A DNA stretch of 13,925 nucleotides from Pseudomonadota bacterium (GTDB lineage: Bacteria > Pseudomonadota > Gammaproteobacteria > Acidiferrobacterales > Acidiferrobacteraceae). The notes below the pieces were generated by a model, which was not told the DNA's origin, did not search any database, and saw only the letters and a list, made by a program, of their open reading frames with translations. The position numbers and the translations under genes were made by a program. Positions 1-7,483 of the stretch are shown one piece after another; position 1 is the stretch's first letter, and each line of letters opens with the position of its first letter. The stretch is from positions 1-13,925 of the forward strand of contig JAJYPQ010000063.1 of the NCBI GenBank assembly GCA_021795255.1, given 5' to 3'.

Positions 1-141
1 CGAAACGGCGTAGAAGTACACCGTCACTGGCCACAAAAGGATGAGCGCCGACCGCCGCCCCGTCCACAACACCAGCCGGCGCGCCCGGCGCAATAGCCCG
101 GCGCTTACTTGTTCGCGTCTTTCAAACCACGCCCGCGCCAT
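1..141 (-). CDS. Probable LPLAT/LpxL-like acyltransferase, N-terminus only (cut by window edge)
   Basis: Reading leftward from an ATG at 141, the frame stays open to the window edge (47 codons). A strong GAGGAG ribosome site lies at 152-147, five bases before the ATG; the nearby ATG at 146 is in another frame and stops quickly. The visible peptide begins MARAWFERREQVSAGLLRRA and continues with a basic/Trp pattern and a hydrophobic stretch ending in YFYAVS. This resembles the start of lipid A acyltransferase-like proteins (XanD/ApeD type) of aryl-polyene and xanthomonadin clusters, which attach the polyene to a lipid at the inner membrane. It begins 30 bases after the ACP gene in the same direction, as expected for a shared operon. 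The catalytic HxxxxD motif would lie outside the window, so the family call rests on N-terminal pattern and context. Confidence 0.6.
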   Translation of the reverse strand, partial: MARAWFERREQVSAGLLRRARRLVLWTGRRSALILLWPVTVYFYAVS

Positions 142-171
142 CGCATCTCCTCGGAGTACGGCCGCCTGCGT

Positions 172-438
172 TCACGAGCGGCGCGCCGCAACGGCCGCCG
201 CTAAAGACCTTAAGGACGCGAATATCGTCGCGTTCTCGGGATCGTCGGACCGGAGCTGGATCCCGTAGTGCTGCGACATGGCCAAGGCAATTTCTAACAT
301 GTCAATGGAATCCAGCCCCAGACCCTCACGAAAGAGAGGTGCTTCCGGGCCGATGGCGCTTGGATCAAGCGCCAAATTCAAGCTACTGACCAGGAGTTCG
401 GCGATCTCGCGCTCGAACGCGGTTTGCTGTTTCGTCAT
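172..438 (-). CDS. Acyl carrier protein of xanthomonadin/aryl-polyene type
   Basis: An 88-residue acidic protein with the phosphopantetheine attachment motif LGLDSIDMLEI, Ser44 being the predicted prosthetic-group site. The segment APLFREGLGLDSID followed by a helix and the YGIQL stretch is typical of the ACPs (XanC/ApeE-like) that carry aryl-polyene intermediates in the cytoplasm. The reading frame extends upstream to an ATG at 495, but the N-terminus starting at 438 (MTKQQTAFER) fits ACP length, and the upstream 19 residues do not look like ACP sequence. Initiation is not strongly marked: a GAGG lies about ten bases before the ATG. The gene is 97 bases downstream of the MipA/OmpV-like gene and 30 bases upstream of the acyltransferase start, all on the same strand. 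The ACP family is secure; the pigment role rests on the neighbours. Confidence 0.9.
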   Translation of the reverse strand: MTKQQTAFEREIAELLVSSLNLALDPSAIGPEAPLFREGLGLDSIDMLEIALAMSQHYGIQLRSDDPENATIFASLRSLAAAVAARRS

Positions 439-535
439 AATGAGGGGGCCTCGGTTCATAAGGGTTACGCTAAGACAAAACCGGAAGCCTTGCATAGGAT
501 CTTTGTACTGACAAGCACCCCTTCATGGCACAGCC

Positions 536-1408
536 TCACGGCCAGGACCGCAGAAAGGCCCAGACCACGGCTACACCCAACACCAAAGTGTTAGAGGTCT
601 TAAGAAGCGGGCTCCCGAGGAATGCGGTCCCGCTGTAGTTTCGGTAGCGCGCAAAGATCGTAAAGCTCATGTTTTTGTGGCGGGCCGTGATCGCCCCTGT
701 CACCCGCAGACCGGCATAGCCGCCGGGGGCCTCGTAAGCGGGACGGCCAACGATCGCATAGGCTGGAGAGACACCGAAAAAGTAGTTGTTAGCCGAACGG
801 CTACGCCACACGGGGCTGACGCTGATGGAAAACGGCCAAGGGGCGCCGTGAGGGCTCCGAATCTCCCCAAAACCCGCAGCGCTCGTCCCCGCCCTCGATA
901 ATTGCAAATCAGGCCCTAAGGCGGTCCTCAGGCGCGTTTCGAGGCCGACAAAGACCCTGAGGCCCCACGGCTGCCATGGCGAGCGATAACGGACATCGGG
1001 GCCAAGCGCGAAGGTCGGCCAAAGCGCCGGCATGCCGATGCGGGCATCCGGCGAACCAGCCGCCAACGGCGGCGAACCATTGGCGCCGAAACCCACGCTG
1101 ATGCGCGACTCCGGGGCAAGCTTCGCGTGCAGATGCTCGTGGCGCAAATCCAAGACCTTCGAGCGGTAATCCCAGTAGGGATAGGGATAGACAAAGAGCC
1201 GTTCGCTATCCGATCCGGGATAAGCGGGCGCCATAAAGAAGGCCAGACCTAAGCCGCCGCGAAACCGCCCCTCTTGCGCGTAAGCCATCTGCGCTATAAG
1301 GACGCCTACGACCACGAAGGCAAGCCCCCTGGCCGTTCGAAAACCCCGCGGCCGGCGGCCCTCCGGGTCGTTTCCGGTGCCGCCCGCGCGCGCAAAAAGA
1401 CCACTCAC
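536..1408 (-). CDS. MipA/OmpV family outer-membrane beta-barrel protein
   Basis: A 290-residue protein. An N-terminal hydrophobic segment (about residues 29-43, FVVVGVLIAQMAYA) ends in an AYA-QE site that fits signal peptidase I cleavage after Ala44. The mature part has alternating aromatic strands, a GGLGLAFFMAPAYPGSDSER segment, the PYPYWDYR motif and a C-terminal strand GVAVVWAF, as in MipA/OmpV barrels. I chose the GTG at 1408 because it overlaps the chorismatase stop (GTGA) and is preceded by GGGGTGG; starting further upstream (1522) would place over 100 bases inside the chorismatase gene. The n-region of about 27 residues is long for a signal peptide. E. coli MipA is a scaffold for murein enzymes, while related proteins act as porins or in antibiotic resistance, so function here is open. 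The coupling suggests a role in pigment export or placement in the outer membrane. Confidence 0.82.
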   Translation of the reverse strand: MSGLFARAGGTGNDPEGRRPRGFRTARGLAFVVVGVLIAQMAYAQEGRFRGGLGLAFFMAPAYPGSDSERLFVYPYPYWDYRSKVLDLRHEHLHAKLAPESRISVGFGANGSPPLAAGSPDARIGMPALWPTFALGPDVRYRSPWQPWGLRVFVGLETRLRTALGPDLQLSRAGTSAAGFGEIRSPHGAPWPFSISVSPVWRSRSANNYFFGVSPAYAIVGRPAYEAPGGYAGLRVTGAITARHKNMSFTIFARYRNYSGTAFLGSPLLKTSNTLVLGVAVVWAFLRSWP

Positions 1409-2355
1409 TGTCCACCCCGCCTGGGGGCGCCCGAAGGCGCGCGCACGAGCGCCTCGATCTCGACTGCGAGCTCCGGGCGACAGATGTCGCCGCGCAAATA
1501 AAGGACCGGGGCGTCTTGCCACATCCCCGGCAGCGTAGCGATGGTCCCGGCCCGCAGGTAAATCTTGGTGGCCACGACCCGGGCCTTTGGACCGAGCTCG
1601 GCTTGGGCGACCACCGCATCCAGGTTTGCAAATGTCTCACGCGTCTGGGTGGCGAGATCACCGGGCGCCCGACTCTCGTGACCTATGATCGCGGCGGTGC
1701 CCGATATCCATAAAGACCACCCATCCGCGTCCTGGACCTTCATGGCGCGCACGAAATCGGGGGGTTGGGGCCCATAGATCACAGGATAACGATAGGCGGC
1801 AGTCTGACGCGGGTTTTCTATCGGGATGCCCGGACGCGAGCGCGCGAGCACATAAATCGTAAGGCCAGGCCCGGTGCTCCCGACGCATGTCGCCGCAGGC
1901 CGCACGCCGCCTGCGGCCAGATAAGGATCCAGCGCGCGGTGGCGGCCGCAATTGAACTGGCGATACCGTTCGAGGCCGGCCTCCATCTTGTGAATGTCGG
2001 GAAAGTGCTGCCAAGCCCGAATCAGACACGGGTAACCAAGACGGCCTAGGGTTTCGAGTATCTGGTCGTAGCTCGTTGCGACCGTATCCTGAAGCGGCCC
2101 GCGCTCAGCGGTGCTTATGGCCGCAAACAACCACTCGCCGTCGTGGGCGTAGCGCACCGCGCCCGCCGCCCCGTAGGCGACGGCCCCCCCGACCATAATC
2201 TCGCACAGACCAGAGGGGTGGGCCGCTAACGGCAAACACAGGCTGGGGCAAGCGCCACGCCACGCGAGTTTCTCGCCGTAGCCGATCACCGCGAGAAGAT
2301 CTGACCTCTTTTCCAGCTCTGCGAGCCGCGCGCTTGGGTGATAGCAGATCTGCAT
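1405..2355 (-). CDS. Chorismatase, XanB2/Hyg5/FkbO family (hydroxybenzoate synthase)
   Basis: A 316-residue cytoplasmic enzyme of the chorismatase family, often labelled pteridine-dependent dioxygenase in databases. Recognisable segments are YRQFNCGRHRA (131-141), PAATCVGS (153-160), IENPRQTAAYRYPVIYGP (179-196), SGTAAIIGHES (218-228) and the C-terminal YLRGDICRPELAVEIEALV (286-304), with the YjgF-like fold expected for residues after about 150. Family members split pyruvate from chorismate to give 3-hydroxybenzoate, 4-hydroxybenzoate or a dihydroxy-cyclohexadiene acid. Cys292 and Glu299 appear to correspond to the Cys and catalytic Glu of Hyg5, which favours a hydroxybenzoate product. In Xanthomonas, XanB2 supplies the xanthomonadin starter, and the ACP and acyltransferase downstream fit that role. 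The start is an ATG with only a weak upstream CACGG and a short leader. Family high confidence; exact product unproven. Confidence 0.9.
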   Translation of the reverse strand: MQICYHPSARLAELEKRSDLLAVIGYGEKLAWRGACPSLCLPLAAHPSGLCEIMVGGAVAYGAAGAVRYAHDGEWLFAAISTAERGPLQDTVATSYDQILETLGRLGYPCLIRAWQHFPDIHKMEAGLERYRQFNCGRHRALDPYLAAGGVRPAATCVGSTGPGLTIYVLARSRPGIPIENPRQTAAYRYPVIYGPQPPDFVRAMKVQDADGWSLWISGTAAIIGHESRAPGDLATQTRETFANLDAVVAQAELGPKARVVATKIYLRAGTIATLPGMWQDAPVLYLRGDICRPELAVEIEALVRAPSGAPRRGGQ

Positions 2356-2366
2356 AGATACCGTGA

Positions 2367-2395
2367 TTCCTAGCCACTCACCAAATTGATGTCAG
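2367..2395 (-). promoter_or_regulatory. Candidate promoter of the chorismatase operon
   Basis: On the minus strand, CTGACA (2395-2390) and TAGGAA (2372-2367) are separated by 17 bases. The -35 matches the sigma-70 consensus at five of six positions; the -10 at only three (T, A and A). Transcription would begin about five bases before the ATG at 2355, leaving almost no leader. Read from sequence by eye only, so weakly supported. Confidence 0.25.
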
Positions 2396-2408
2396 GGGCT
2401 TTTCAAGT

Positions 2409-2423
2409 CCCCGCCTTACGGGG
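2409..2423. other. Small hairpin in the divergent intergenic region
   Basis: CCCCG (2409-2413), a five-base loop CCTTA and CGGGG (2419-2423) form a five-pair GC stem, possibly lengthened across a one-base bulge by AG/CT. It lies between the divergent chorismatase and deacetylase genes, upstream of both candidate promoters. There is no T-run beside it in either direction, so it is not a convincing terminator; it could be a protein-binding dyad or chance in GC-rich DNA. Confidence 0.2.
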
Positions 2424-2446
2424 CTCGCCTGAAGGCCCGCCCCTCA

Positions 2447-2455
2447 TGCTATCCT
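2447..2455 (+). promoter_or_regulatory. Candidate extended -10 promoter of the deacetylase gene
   Basis: TGCTATCCT carries the TGn extension directly before a -10-like TATCCT (four of six consensus bases). No good -35 is seen 16-18 bases upstream, which is tolerated in extended -10 promoters. Transcription would start near 2462 and leave a GC-rich leader of about 60 bases before the ATG at 2522. Confidence 0.3.
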
Positions 2456-2521
2456 AGCGCGCCCCGCAAGGCGCCGCCGTGTGACCCCGCACGCCGCCCG
2501 CGGCCGGGTTTGAGGTTGTCT

Positions 2522-3343
2522 ATGCCGAAAGTGGATCCACGTCATGTCTTTCAAACCGTGAATCTGGTAGACGGCCTCGTCGGCGCGGCCGCTGTCGCCC
2601 ACTTCATCCCTTTGACGCAAGGCCTCGTCTGGCTGGGACTGACTCAGGCCGCGCTCGCTGGGGCCTGCCTTTGCCCTCGCTGCCCCTTGGTAGGACCGAC
2701 ACTCGTCCGCGCTCAGACCACGCGGCCCTATATCGCCCTGAGCTTCGATGACGGCCCCGATCCGACCATGACACCGTGGATATTAAAGACCCTGAACCAG
2801 TATGGCGCCAAGGCCAGTTTCTTTTGTATCGGCACAAGAGCCCGTCGCCATCGTCAGAGCGTCATGGCCATCGCCCGCGCCGGGCATAGTATCGAAAATC
2901 ACAGCGACCATCATAGCTATCGTTTCGCCCTTTTTGGCGGCCGCCGCCTAGCCCACGAAATCGACGGCGCGCAGCGGACGCTCGAAGACCTCTGCGGACA
3001 AGCGCCCCGCTTCTTCCGTGCGCCGCTTGGATTTCGCAACCCGTGGCTCGCACCTCTGCTCAGGGAACGCGGTCTACACTACACTGCGTGGTCGCATCGC
3101 GGCTTCGATACCTGGGAACATGACGCCGATCGGGTCCGGAATCGTTTGACGCGCAATCTAAAGCCTGGGGATATTCTCCTGCTTCACGACGGCCGCAGCG
3201 GCCACGACCACCAAAACCGTCCCCTTATCTATACCGTGCTTCCGCAACTCCTTCAGGAGATACAAGACCGCGGACTCATAGCCGTCGACCTTCCGACGCT
3301 TCTGAACCTCTCGTCCTCACCCGCGGACGCGGGCCTCGGCTGA
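2522..3343 (+). CDS. Membrane-anchored polysaccharide deacetylase (CE4/NodB domain)
   Basis: A 273-residue protein. Residues 17-50 form one or two hydrophobic segments, likely anchoring the enzyme in the inner membrane; the NodB domain follows (about 70-260). CE4 motifs are visible: SFDDGPD with Asp76/Asp77 (motif 1), HSDHH with His127 and His131 for metal binding (motif 2), RAPLG with Arg166 (motif 3) and LLLHDG with His222/Asp223 (motif 5), so it should be active. Such enzymes remove N- or O-acetyl groups from sugar polymers. The N-terminal pattern with PLVGPTLVR just before the domain matches deacetylases I recall from aryl-polyene-type clusters. I chose ATG 2522 because GAGG lies six bases before it; an in-frame TTG at 2510 is the alternative. 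The 3' end overlaps the opposing ybiT end by 27 bases. Substrate unknown. Confidence 0.87.
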   Translation: MPKVDPRHVFQTVNLVDGLVGAAAVAHFIPLTQGLVWLGLTQAALAGACLCPRCPLVGPTLVRAQTTRPYIALSFDDGPDPTMTPWILKTLNQYGAKASFFCIGTRARRHRQSVMAIARAGHSIENHSDHHSYRFALFGGRRLAHEIDGAQRTLEDLCGQAPRFFRAPLGFRNPWLAPLLRERGLHYTAWSHRGFDTWEHDADRVRNRLTRNLKPGDILLLHDGRSGHDHQNRPLIYTVLPQLLQEIQDRGLIAVDLPTLLNLSSSPADAGLG

Positions 3344-4942
3344 CGGGGCCTGCGCCATGATCCCCTGACTCGTCAAATAGTCTTCGTAACCGCCGCCAAA
3401 GGACACGATGCCCTGACCGCGGACCTCTAATATCCGAGTCGCGAGTGACGATACGAATTCGCGGTCATGGCTCGCAAAAATGATCGTTCCAGGATAATGG
3501 ACGAGAGCGAGATTCAGCGCCTCGATAGACTCCATGTCCAAATGGTTCGTAGGCTCGTCTAGCACCAGGACGTTCGGTCGCAGTAACATGAGTTTTCCAA
3601 AGACCATCCGCGCCCGCTCGCCACCCGACAAGACGTGCACGGATTTGGCGCTTTCCTCCCGGGAAAAGAGCAGGCGTCCCAATACCGCGCGGATACCCTG
3701 TTCGTCATGGCCGGGTGGGGCCCACTGGCTCATCCAGGCAAAAAGGCTTTCGTCGTCTGCAAAATCCTCTCCATGGTCTTGCGCACAGTACCCGACTCGG
3801 GCCCCTTCCGCCCACTGGACTTCGCCTTTCTGCGGCGCGACCTCGGCCACGAGCGTGCGTAAAAGCGTAGTCTTTCCGGCGCCGTTGGCGCCGATCACGC
3901 CGATCCGCTCGCCGGCTGTGACCCGCAGATCAAAATCAGTCCACAGCGGCTTATCGAAGCCTTGACTCAGTTGCCTGACCTCTACGGCCTGCCGATAAAG
4001 CTTCTTTTCCATCTCAAAACGAATAAACGGGCTCACCCGGCTCGACGGTTTAATCTCATCGAGCTGGATCTTCTCAATTTGGCGGGCGCGCGATGTCGCC
4101 TGCTTGGCCTTCGAGGCATTGGCCGAGAACCGGCTCACGAAGGCCTGCAAATCGGCGATCTGGGCCTTCTTTTTGGCGTTGTCAGCGACCCGCCGCTCGC
4201 GCGCCTCGGTGGCGGCAGTCATGTATTCGTCGTAGTTGCCCGGGTAAATCCGGACCTCCCCGTAATCGAGATCGGCGATATGGGTGCAGACCCGGTTGAG
4301 GAAGTGGCGGTCGTGCGAAATGATCACCATGGTGCTGCGCCGCCCGTTCAGCAACTCCTCCAGCCAGCGTATCGTATGAATATCGAGATGGTTGGTAGGC
4401 TCGTCCAACAGTAAGATGTCCGGATCGGAGAACAAGGCCTGAGCCAACAGCACCCGGAGCTTCCACCCCGGCGCGACCGCGCTCATCGGTCCGGCATGCT
4501 GTACCAAAGGCACGCCAAGCCCGGTCAGAAGCTCGCTTGCGCGGGCCTCGGCGGTATACCCGTCGCGCTCGGCGAACTCCCCCTCCAATTCCCCGACCCG
4601 CATGCCATCTTCTTCGCTCATGGCACTTAAAGCATAGATCCGGTCGCGCTCGGCCTTCACCCGCCAGAGCTCGGCGTCACCCATGATGACGGTGTCGAGC
4701 ACCGACTGATCCTCATAGGCAAACTGATCTTGGCGCAGCTTGCCAAGACGCATGCCCGCATCGAGCACTACATGACCTGAGGTCGCCTCGAGGTCGCCCC
4801 CCAGGATCTTCATGAAGGTCGACTTGCCACAGCCATTGGCACCGATCAGCCCGTAACGGTGCCCTGATCCGAACTTAACCGAGACATGCTCAAATAGCGG
4901 CGCGGCGCCAAACTGCATAGTGAGTTGGGTAGTAGAGAGCAC
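3317..4942 (-). CDS. ybiT: ABC-F family ATPase, YbiT type
   Basis: A 541-residue soluble protein with two ABC domains and no membrane segments, close in length and sequence to E. coli YbiT (about 530 residues). Domain 1 has Walker [10 protein letters not shown] (34-42), a degenerate signature (VAPGWKLR, 156-163) as in YbiT, and Walker [12 protein letters not shown] (177-187). The linker (about 240-315) contains [20 protein letters not shown] and [16 protein letters not shown]. Domain 2 has Walker [10 protein letters not shown] (351-359), signature LSGGE (438-442) and Walker [12 protein letters not shown] (459-469). ABC-F proteins bind the ribosomal E site and act in translation or antibiotic protection rather than transport. 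The start is a GTG with AGGA five bases upstream. It lies 77 bases after rmuC on the same strand. The last ~15 residues extend past the YbiT core and overlap the deacetylase gene. Very confident. Confidence 0.96.
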   Translation of the reverse strand: MLSTTQLTMQFGAAPLFEHVSVKFGSGHRYGLIGANGCGKSTFMKILGGDLEATSGHVVLDAGMRLGKLRQDQFAYEDQSVLDTVIMGDAELWRVKAERDRIYALSAMSEEDGMRVGELEGEFAERDGYTAEARASELLTGLGVPLVQHAGPMSAVAPGWKLRVLLAQALFSDPDILLLDEPTNHLDIHTIRWLEELLNGRRSTMVIISHDRHFLNRVCTHIADLDYGEVRIYPGNYDEYMTAATEARERRVADNAKKKAQIADLQAFVSRFSANASKAKQATSRARQIEKIQLDEIKPSSRVSPFIRFEMEKKLYRQAVEVRQLSQGFDKPLWTDFDLRVTAGERIGVIGANGAGKTTLLRTLVAEVAPQKGEVQWAEGARVGYCAQDHGEDFADDESLFAWMSQWAPPGHDEQGIRAVLGRLLFSREESAKSVHVLSGGERARMVFGKLMLLRPNVLVLDEPTNHLDMESIEALNLALVHYPGTIIFASHDREFVSSLATRILEVRGQGIVSFGGGYEDYLTSQGIMAQAPSAEARVRG

Positions 4943-5019
4943 AGGGATCCTAAGCTTTAAGAGGGACGGGTAAAAACGCTGGTTCAGTTTTCCGGGGCGT
5001 GAGTGTACCGCAAGCCGCC

Positions 5020-6393
5020 CTAGGGGTCACGGGGCGAGATCAATTCCGGTGCGGTCAGGGCGCGTGGCTCTTCCACCAATGATTCGATAAGCGGGATATC
5101 CCCTTCGTCCCCGGCCCGCAACTCCTTGAACTTGCGCGCCTGCGGGAGCACGCGCGCCTCCAGGGTTCCGACCGTCTTGTTGTAGGCCTCCACCGCTCCG
5201 CGCAGCTTAGCGCCCATCTCCGACCACCCCCGGCTCAGAAGACTCATGCGCTTATAAAGCTCCTTACCCAGCGCTGCGATCTCTTCGGCGTTGCGCGCGA
5301 TCGTCTCTTGTTGCCAACCAAACGCCACCGCCCGCAAAAGGGCAATCAGGGTCGTAGGGCTCGCCGGTATCACCTTTTGCTCGACTCCGCATTCGATGAG
5401 TTCTGGATCTTCTTTGAGGGCCGCGCTAAAGAACACCTCTCCGGGCACGAACATGACCACAAATTCCGGCGCCTTCGTGAATTGCTCCCAATAAGCCTTT
5501 TTGCCAAGCTGGCCCAAGTGGGTGCGTACTTGTGAGGCGTGGCGCCGCAACGACAGCGCCCGGGCGGCATCGTCCTCGGCCTCCATCGCTGTCAGGTAGG
5601 CATCGACTGGTGTTTTGGCGTCCACGACGACATAGCGGCCGCCTGGCAGACGCACCAGCAGATCCGGACGCAAAAACCGACCCTCTTCATCTTCTCTATG
5701 CGCTTGTTCGACAAAATCGCAGTGATCAAGCATGCCCGCCATCTCGACTACCCGCCGCAACTGCAGCTCCCCCCAACGCCCGCGGGCCGCCGGCTGGCGC
5801 AAGGCCTTGACGAGGTTCGCCGTCTCCTTATGGAGTAGCGGCAGGTGACTCTCGATCAAGGACTTGACCTGATCCGTTAACGACTGATAGGCGCTTTCGC
5901 GTTTCGTTTCCATCTGCGCCATCAATTTATCAACCTGACTCAAGCGCTCTAGGACCGGCTCTACGAGGTGAGCCACCGCCTTTTCGCGCGCCCCGAGATC
6001 GGCCGCAGCGGCCTGCGAGAGATGGGCGAAGCGCTCCTGGGCCAAGGTGAGAAAGAGCTCGTTGTTGCGTTGCAGGGCCTCGGCCGAGAGGCCCTTGAAG
6101 GCGTCCCCGATTTGGGTTTGCGCCTCCTTGACAGCCGCGAGGCGCTCGTCATGGGCCTTTTGGTCGTAGCGCAGGCGCTCCTCAAGCTTGACCTGTTCCA
6201 AGGCCAGCGCATGGACCTGCCCCTGGCTTAGCGCAAGCTCGGCCTCGCGCGTCACCAGCAGCTCCCGAACCCGGCCCAATTCCGCCTCCAAAACCCTCGC
6301 CTGCCCGAGGTAGGCGGCCCGCATCCACCACCACAAGCCGATCCCGAGCGCCGCAAAAACCGCGAACAGGATGAGTGGCCATGGCGCCGTCAT
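5020..6393 (-). CDS. rmuC: DNA recombination protein RmuC
   Basis: A 457-residue protein with an N-terminal membrane segment (about residues 4-23, ending WWWMRAA), a long charged coiled-coil stretch (about 27-200) and the RmuC domain after it. Typical RmuC segments are [70 protein letters not shown] and the [24 protein letters not shown] tail; VVVDAKT is the nuclease-like core strand of this PD-(D/E)XK-related family. RmuC limits DNA inversions and rearrangements in E. coli, and its precise activity is unclear. The ATG overlaps the regulator's stop as ATGA, so the two are probably translated from one mRNA. Length is normal and nothing looks broken. Confidence 0.95.
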   Translation of the reverse strand: MTAPWPLILFAVFAALGIGLWWWMRAAYLGQARVLEAELGRVRELLVTREAELALSQGQVHALALEQVKLEERLRYDQKAHDERLAAVKEAQTQIGDAFKGLSAEALQRNNELFLTLAQERFAHLSQAAAADLGAREKAVAHLVEPVLERLSQVDKLMAQMETKRESAYQSLTDQVKSLIESHLPLLHKETANLVKALRQPAARGRWGELQLRRVVEMAGMLDHCDFVEQAHREDEEGRFLRPDLLVRLPGGRYVVVDAKTPVDAYLTAMEAEDDAARALSLRRHASQVRTHLGQLGKKAYWEQFTKAPEFVVMFVPGEVFFSAALKEDPELIECGVEQKVIPASPTTLIALLRAVAFGWQQETIARNAEEIAALGKELYKRMSLLSRGWSEMGAKLRGAVEAYNKTVGTLEARVLPQARKFKELRAGDEGDIPLIESLVEEPRALTAPELISPRDP

Positions 6394-6791
6394 CCCGGTT
6401 CTCCGCGCGTAGGGCTGACTGTCCGCGCATCGCTTGCGGCCTCGGTCGCTGGACCCGCGCTGGCATCATCCAAGGTCGCTTGTTCGGTCCATTCTGTGAC
6501 AATAGGCTGAAGCTGCCCTAAGACTGCGCCGAGAGCGCGGCCGCGGGGCGTGAGGCTATACGACACCTGCGGGGGAACGCTTGCGACGCACTGGCGCACC
6601 ACAAAGCCGGCCACCGTCAAGCGCCTAAGCCGATCGGCCAAGAGTCGGCTTGAGACTCCCGGAATGGCGCGTTTCAATATCCCGAAGCGCAGCGTCCCGT
6701 GGGTTTGCAAGGCCCAAAGCACGTGAGTCGTCCAGGGCCCGGCCAGGAGCTTTAGGACCGCGTCGACGGGACAGGGGGACGGCGTCTCCAT
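6390..6791 (-). CDS. HxlR-family winged-helix regulator (possible redox/quinone sensor)
   Basis: A 133-residue cytoplasmic DNA-binding protein. The HxlR domain spans about residues 7-105, with CPVDAVLKLLAGPWTTHVLW at the front, a recognition-helix region GVSSRLLADRLRRL (45-58) and the wing YSLTPRGRAL (78-87). Cys7 sits at the position used for thiol sensing of quinones and electrophiles in YodB/CatR/QorR-type members; a second cysteine is Cys68. The C-terminal 30 residues are low-complexity. It is divergent from wrbA and pirin genes, targets typical of this regulator class, and overlaps rmuC downstream by ATGA. No clear ribosome site precedes the ATG; the upstream DNA is AT-rich and a -10-like TATTTT lies about ten bases away, so the mRNA may have a very short or no leader. 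The effector is inferred, not shown. Confidence 0.88.
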   Translation of the reverse strand: METPSPCPVDAVLKLLAGPWTTHVLWALQTHGTLRFGILKRAIPGVSSRLLADRLRRLTVAGFVVRQCVASVPPQVSYSLTPRGRALGAVLGQLQPIVTEWTEQATLDDASAGPATEAASDARTVSPTRGEPG

Positions 6792-6847
6792 GGTTACTTT
6801 AAAATACCTACTTCCGGAAGATAACTAAAAGGATTATACAGTTCATC
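6792..6847. promoter_or_regulatory. Divergent hxlR/wrbA promoter and operator region
   Basis: This AT-rich spacer holds a perfect palindrome CTTCCGGAAG (6811-6820), a looser dyad GGTTACTTTAAAATACC (6792-6808) and a TACTT direct repeat (6795-6799 and 6809-6813). For wrbA, TATACA (6835-6840) is a plausible -10, which puts the palindrome at the -35 position and the start near 6847. For hxlR, TATTTT on the minus strand (6806-6801) is a plausible -10, placing the same palindrome between its -35 and -10. A single regulator dimer there could control both directions. The -35 elements are poor on both strands, and the binding site is inferred. Confidence 0.4.
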
Positions 6848-6874
6848 ATACGCGTTTTCCTAATGGAGGTTGAG

Positions 6875-7483
6875 ATGAGCCGGATCTTAGTTCTGTACTA
6901 CAGCACCTGGGGCCACGTCGAGCGCATGGCCTCGGCCATTGCCGAGGGGGCGCGTAGCGTTCCGGGTACCACGGTCGACACGAAACGGGTACCGGAGATC
7001 ATCCCCGCCGAGACCTTGGCCGCGATGCACGCCAAAACCCAGCAAGCCGCACCGGTCGCAGAGCCGCACGATCTCGAGCATTACGATGCCATCCTCTTTG
7101 GGACCCCAACCCGATTTGGCAACATGGCCGGACCGATGCGGGCGTTTCTTGACCGCACCGGAGCTTTGTGGAGCGCCGGCGCATTGATTGGCAAGGTCGG
7201 GAGCGTATTTGTCAGTACGGGTACCCAGCACGGGGGCCAGGAGACCACTATCACCTCCTTCCACACGACCCTTTTGCATCACGGCATGGTGATCGTCGGT
7301 GTCCCTTATGCCTGTACTGGGCTCACCCAGATGGATGAAATCACCGGCGGGTCGCCCTATGGGGCGTCGACCATGGCGGGCAGCGACGGATCGCGCGCAC
7401 CGAGCGTAAACGAGCTTGCGATCGCTCATTTTCAGGGTGAGCATGTGGCGCGGCTGGCAAGTCGGCTGTTCCCGAAGTCATGA
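6875..7483 (+). CDS. wrbA: NAD(P)H:quinone oxidoreductase, WrbA type
   Basis: A 202-residue flavodoxin-like enzyme, matching the usual ~200 residues of WrbA. FMN-binding segments are [12 protein letters not shown] (8-19), [21 protein letters not shown] (75-95) and [12 protein letters not shown] (114-125). WrbA reduces quinones by two electrons with NAD(P)H, avoiding semiquinone radicals, and works as a cytoplasmic tetramer. I chose the ATG at 6875 because GGAGG (6865-6869) lies five bases before it; an ATG at 6863 would put that ribosome site inside the gene and add only four residues. Its end overlaps the pirin start as ATGA. Divergent orientation from an HxlR regulator with an N-terminal Cys suggests induction by quinones or electrophiles. 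Confidence 0.95.
   Translation: MSRILVLYYSTWGHVERMASAIAEGARSVPGTTVDTKRVPEIIPAETLAAMHAKTQQAAPVAEPHDLEHYDAILFGTPTRFGNMAGPMRAFLDRTGALWSAGALIGKVGSVFVSTGTQHGGQETTITSFHTTLLHHGMVIVGVPYACTGLTQMDEITGGSPYGASTMAGSDGSRAPSVNELAIAHFQGEHVARLASRLFPKS

Noticed and set aside
439..495. Longer ACP starting at ATG 495 or 459
   Set aside because: Neither has a ribosome site and the extra residues do not resemble ACP sequence; 438 gives the normal length.
1409..1522. Longer MipA/OmpV protein starting at ATG 1522
   Set aside because: It would run 118 bases within the chorismatase gene and add an Arg-rich stretch before the signal peptide; GTG 1408 has a ribosome site and the usual overlap.
3962..4414. A 150-codon open frame on the plus strand inside ybiT
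   Set aside because: It is the antisense of a very well conserved ABC-F gene, has no recognisable domain, and GC-rich DNA gives long antisense frames by chance.
5012..5030. CCCTAGGG palindrome near the rmuC stop as a terminator
   Set aside because: It has no loop and no T-run, so it cannot act as an intrinsic terminator; ybiT is probably read from the same or a weak local promoter.
6887..7444. A 185-codon minus-strand frame inside wrbA
   Set aside because: Antisense of wrbA with no domain or ribosome site; wrbA has intact FMN motifs and a perfect ribosome site.
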